In this document: positions 61,549-64,000 of the stretch, in pieces | Position numbering within the stretch: position 1 is the stretch's first letter | Layout of the letters: the number at the start of each line of letters is the position of its first letter | Origin: NIOZ-UU13 sp035528395 | Lineage (GTDB): Bacteria > Planctomycetota > Phycisphaerae > Sedimentisphaerales > Anaerobacaceae | Length of the DNA: 64,000 nucleotides | Assembly: GCA_035528395.1 (NCBI GenBank) | Contig: DATKYR010000302.1 | Coordinates: forward strand, 1-64,000 | Reading direction: 5' to 3' | Notes under the pieces: model-generated | The model's database searches: none | Seen by the model: the letters and a program-made list of their open reading frames with translations, nothing else | Told to the model about the DNA's origin: nothing | Translations under genes and position numbers: made by a program

Positions 61549-62805
61549 TCACCAGCCCTTTTTCAGCAATACCACAGGAATCGTTTTTGCCAAAATGTAC
61601 AGATTTAACAGGAAAGATCTTCGTTGAATATACAAATAATCGTATTTTACTTTATGGTTGGGGTGTAAGTTATAAGCATTTCTTATCTGCGCAAGACCGG
61701 TCAGGCCGGGTTTAACCGCCAGCCGTATTTCCCTCAGTGCCTTGTGCCGTTTCACAAAGTGGAGCCGTTCAGGTCTCGGTCCAACAAGACTCATATCGCC
61801 GCGTATAACATTTAACAATTGGGGAAGCTCATCAATACGGGTGCGTCTTAGAAAACGGCCGATTCTTGTAACTCTTGGGTCATTTTCATCTGCTAAAACA
61901 GGACCTGTTTGCTTTTCAGCATCATTAATCATTGTCTTGAATTTGTACAAAGTGAAGGTTTTGCCGTCTTTGCTAATCCTACTCTGTTTGTACAAAACAG
62001 GCCCAGATGAAGTAAGTCTTATAAGCAGCAAGACCGTTAGCATCAATGGGCTTAGAAGGATAAGTATAAAGGCGCTGCCTAATACATCCAAAGCCCTTAT
62101 CAAGAATTCTTCACTGTCAGATTTTCTTCCAAGGAATGTCGCAAGGAATTGTATCGAGTTTTCGTCCATTACATTTCCTGAAAGCAATTCCGCATAAATG
62201 GACGGGCTAAACAGCACGTTGACTTTTAATCTTAGCAAGAGATAAATCAGGAGGTTCATCTGCTTGTCTTCGCGGACTCGTTCACATATCACGACCTCGT
62301 CTGCATCCTTATACCACACAAGGTCCTCGATTTTATCTATATGTATTTTCTCAACATGCTTGTTGTTCTCAATGGCTTCTGTGCCGCTTTCTTGTCCAAT
62401 AATGATTATTATTTTCTTAATTCTTCCTGTTAAATTTAAAATCAGGTCGTTGGATAGGAAGATAATAATTAGACCAGCTGGAAAGGAAATGAGGAAGATA
62501 CTTGTAGGAAATGTAGACCACTGGGTTCTGAAAACATATACGAGGGCTATGCCGAAAAGTGTCCCCAATGCCATGCTATGGGTAATTCGTTTAAATAAAT
62601 CCCAGTGTGACTGGAATCTATTCTTGAAAAATCTTGCGAAGCTAAATGCCAGCATGTACATGAACGTCAGGAAAAGGAAATTGCCTTTATAAGAATTGAA
62701 GTTGTAATCAGGGATGTCTGTACCAAACCTTATAAGAAAGGATAGGAGGAACGCAATATTAATTAAAACTGCATCTACCAGCAATAATAAGATTTTCACT
62801 ATCAT
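61549..62805 (-). CDS. Polyprenyl-phosphate sugar-1-phosphate transferase (exopolysaccharide initiation)
   Basis: 418 residues: four N-terminal membrane helices, a CoA-binding-like middle region, a further TM helix (VLGSAFILILLSPLMLTVLLLI) and the bacterial sugar transferase domain with YKFKTMINDAE, RIGRFLRRTRIDELPQLLNVI, GDMSLVGPRPE and VKPGLTGLAQI. The WcaJ/WbaP-type enzyme moves a sugar-1-phosphate onto undecaprenyl phosphate, the first step of exopolysaccharide or O-antigen synthesis. The stop lies two bases from the stop of the convergent glycosyltransferase. Confidence 0.93.
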   Translation of the reverse strand: MIVKILLLLVDAVLINIAFLLSFLIRFGTDIPDYNFNSYKGNFLFLTFMYMLAFSFARFFKNRFQSHWDLFKRITHSMALGTLFGIALVYVFRTQWSTFPTSIFLISFPAGLIIIFLSNDLILNLTGRIKKIIIIIGQESGTEAIENNKHVEKIHIDKIEDLVWYKDADEVVICERVREDKQMNLLIYLLLRLKVNVLFSPSIYAELLSGNVMDENSIQFLATFLGRKSDSEEFLIRALDVLGSAFILILLSPLMLTVLLLIRLTSSGPVLYKQSRISKDGKTFTLYKFKTMINDAEKQTGPVLADENDPRVTRIGRFLRRTRIDELPQLLNVIRGDMSLVGPRPERLHFVKRHKALREIRLAVKPGLTGLAQIRNAYNLHPNHKVKYDYLYIQRRSFLLNLYILAKTIPVVLLKKGW

Positions 62806-62954
62806 AGAAAAAGTTGATCTGGTCTTATTGTGTCAAATCAAATTTAAAAGCAGTTTCTATTAATTCCCGATAACATAATATATTGCCAGCCTTTTACCTT
62901 TACATCAACAGTCAGCCGCATATTTTTTACTTCTATTTGCAAACCAACGAAATG

Positions 62955-63716
62955 TTATTCTGTACCTTCAGGCCTCATAAAGAGTTGGGATATTTTTGTG
63001 ATTGGCTTGAAGATAAAAAATAAAGGAGATAGACGTAAACCGTTAATTCGAAAAGCTCTGATGATTTCCATGTTACCACGAATAATGCCATTCAGGACGT
63101 TTGCTTTGCCTCCTGTACGCATTTTTACGATTACTTTTGGTAGATAGCCGACATTGATTTGATGCTTTTCAACAAAACGAAGCATTAACTCAAAATCAGC
63201 CGCAATTTGAAAACTGTTGTTGAAACATCCGTACTTATCGAACACTTTTTTCCGGCAGAAAAACGTTGGATGTGGCATAACCCACCCGTGGTAGAAGGCT
63301 CCTCTCTTATACTTACCTGCTTTCCAGAATCGCATAACGTGATTGCCATTGTTGGGGTCTATATACGCCAGATCTCCATATGCAGCATCCAATTCATTTT
63401 TTTGGATAAATTCCAGCATCCGGCCTACAATGGTTTCGTCGGCATACATGTCATCAGCATTCAGGGTAGCTACAACGTCGCCGCTTGACAACTTAATCCC
63501 CTTGTTCATCGCATCATAAATACCTTTGTCAGGCTCAGATATGCATCTGGAAATTCTACTTTGATACTTTGTTAGGATGTCAAGGGTACCATCCGAAGAC
63601 CCGCCATCGACGACAATATATTCAATATCCTCATAGTCCTGGCTCAGAACGTTTCTTATCGCGTCTTCAATTGTCTCGGCACTGTTAAGGCAAACAGTTA
63701 TTATTGAAACTTTCAT
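62955..63716 (-). CDS. Family 2 glycosyltransferase
   Basis: 253 residues with a GT-A fold: MKVSIITVCLNSAETIEDAI, YIVVDGGSSDGTLDIL (nucleotide-binding Asp), KGIYDAMNKGIKLSSGDVVATLNADDMY (metal-binding DxD-type ADD), and the acceptor-side segment HGWVMPHPTFFCRKKVF typical of WcaA-like transferases. Probably adds a sugar during assembly of the same surface polysaccharide as the neighbouring sugar transferase. Confidence 0.92.
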   Translation of the reverse strand: MKVSIITVCLNSAETIEDAIRNVLSQDYEDIEYIVVDGGSSDGTLDILTKYQSRISRCISEPDKGIYDAMNKGIKLSSGDVVATLNADDMYADETIVGRMLEFIQKNELDAAYGDLAYIDPNNGNHVMRFWKAGKYKRGAFYHGWVMPHPTFFCRKKVFDKYGCFNNSFQIAADFELMLRFVEKHQINVGYLPKVIVKMRTGGKANVLNGIIRGNMEIIRAFRINGLRLSPLFFIFKPITKISQLFMRPEGTE

Positions 63717-63767
63717 GGTTATACATATTAACTAAGCCAGAGAAGCATTGTTTGTTTTTGACTACTC

Positions 63768-63891
63768 ATACCAATTCAACTTAATAAGTGCGCTTTATAT
63801 AATGACGATTTATGATATAGCGGCCATTTATCCCACCCTCACGGCCGGAACGCTTTTAGAGTAAGGCGCAAGAATTAACTTGAATTCGTAT
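63768..63891. repeat. MITE-like palindromic element
   Basis: A 29-bp inverted repeat: 63768-63796 against 63863-63891, 23 of 29 matching (ATACNAATTCAANTTAAT core). The 66-bp centre has a CGGCC...GGCCG stem. No coding content. It lies between the GT2 gene and the next minus-strand gene. Size and termini suggest a miniature inverted-repeat element. Confidence 0.6.
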
Positions 63892-63919
63892 CAGACCGAT
63901 GTTTTTCTATTTAAACAAG

Positions 63920-64000
63920 TTACCATGATTTGTCTTTTTCGTATCCAAATTCAATGAGGAAATCGCCAATGATATCTTTGTAAAGTTCGTTAAGTTCGGA
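63920..64000 (-). CDS. C-terminal end of an unidentified protein (truncated by window)
   Basis: On the minus strand the frame from base 64000 reads SELNELYKDIIGDFLIEFGY then EKDKSW and stops at 63920. It continues beyond the window. The position suggests another polysaccharide gene; a sulfotransferase-type ending is possible, but 26 residues do not allow identification. Confidence 0.5.
   Translation of the reverse strand, partial: SELNELYKDIIGDFLIEFGYEKDKSW

Overview
The window looks like a chromosomal segment of an uncultured planctomycete, probably of the Phycisphaerae/Sedimentisphaerales type. The case rests on gene content: a dockerin-like tail on a secreted beta-propeller protein, prepilin-like proteins carrying the FTLIELLVVIAIIALL leader, TAT-exported Gfo/Idh/MocA and sugar-isomerase proteins, several giant or fused secreted proteins, duplicated BlaI-M56 regulator pairs, an HNH-AP2 family protein, and long repeat-rich intergenic spacers. 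This assignment is inference; no rRNA or other phylogenetic marker beyond an EF-G paralogue is present.

Layout. 1-942: the 3' part of a secreted PD40-like/dockerin-like protein made of perfect-period 165-bp repeats. 1030-2718: an IS110-superfamily element of the IS1111 type, with 15-bp subterminal inverted repeats and a long structured 3' non-coding region where a bridge/seek RNA is expected. 3141-6104: a tail-anchored Ser/Thr kinase and a phosphotransferase of the APH type. 6165-11366 (-): a 1733-residue exported mosaic protein with a degenerate deacetylase-like domain, a circularly permuted NlpC/P60-like domain and carboxypeptidase-regulatory-like repeats. 11659-12240 (-): an HNH-AP2 protein. 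13207-30515, mostly on the minus strand: a carbohydrate/uronate catabolism region (esterase, oxidoreductase, sugar isomerase/epimerase, Nramp-like transporter, split UxaA-type dehydratase, glycoside hydrolase, HpcH/HpaI aldolase, and a GC-rich GH2-like enzyme), interrupted by one plus-strand DUF1846 gene. 30927-33401 (-): a beta-helix/phosphotriesterase fusion. 34200-40093 (-): a partial type II secretion/pseudopilus operon (ATPase, two GspF-like proteins, three minor pseudopilin-like proteins, one exported unknown), with a sigma/anti-sigma pair transcribed divergently from it. 41747-49280: zinc-ribbon protein, zinc-dependent phospholipase C-like protein, PilZ-coiled-coil protein, GC-rich SGNH hydrolase, H-X9-DG-type pseudopilin and a four-CBS protein. 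49456-56698 (-): two BlaI-M56 modules in tandem, one M56 sensor fused to duplicated pseudopilin-like/secretin-like modules and the other to a long ankyrin array. 57447-59477: an EF-G paralogue. 59993-63716: polysaccharide genes (GT-C membrane glycosyltransferase, polyprenyl-phosphate sugar transferase, GT2), ending in a 124-bp MITE-like palindrome and the 3' end of one more gene.

The most unusual system is the pair of BlaI-M56 modules. Each has a BlaI repressor touching or overlapping a membrane metalloprotease gene, inverted-repeat operator candidates upstream, a shared flanking repeat, and a different C-terminal putative sensor: secretin/pseudopilin-like in one, ankyrin in the other. By analogy with BlaR1/MecR1 this suggests signal-induced proteolytic derepression in which the sensor watches secretion machinery or protein partners instead of beta-lactams. 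The IS1111-like element and the repeat families are further points of interest. Several starts were moved from the longest possible ORF to internal codons with better ribosome-binding sites or signal peptides; each entry says so.
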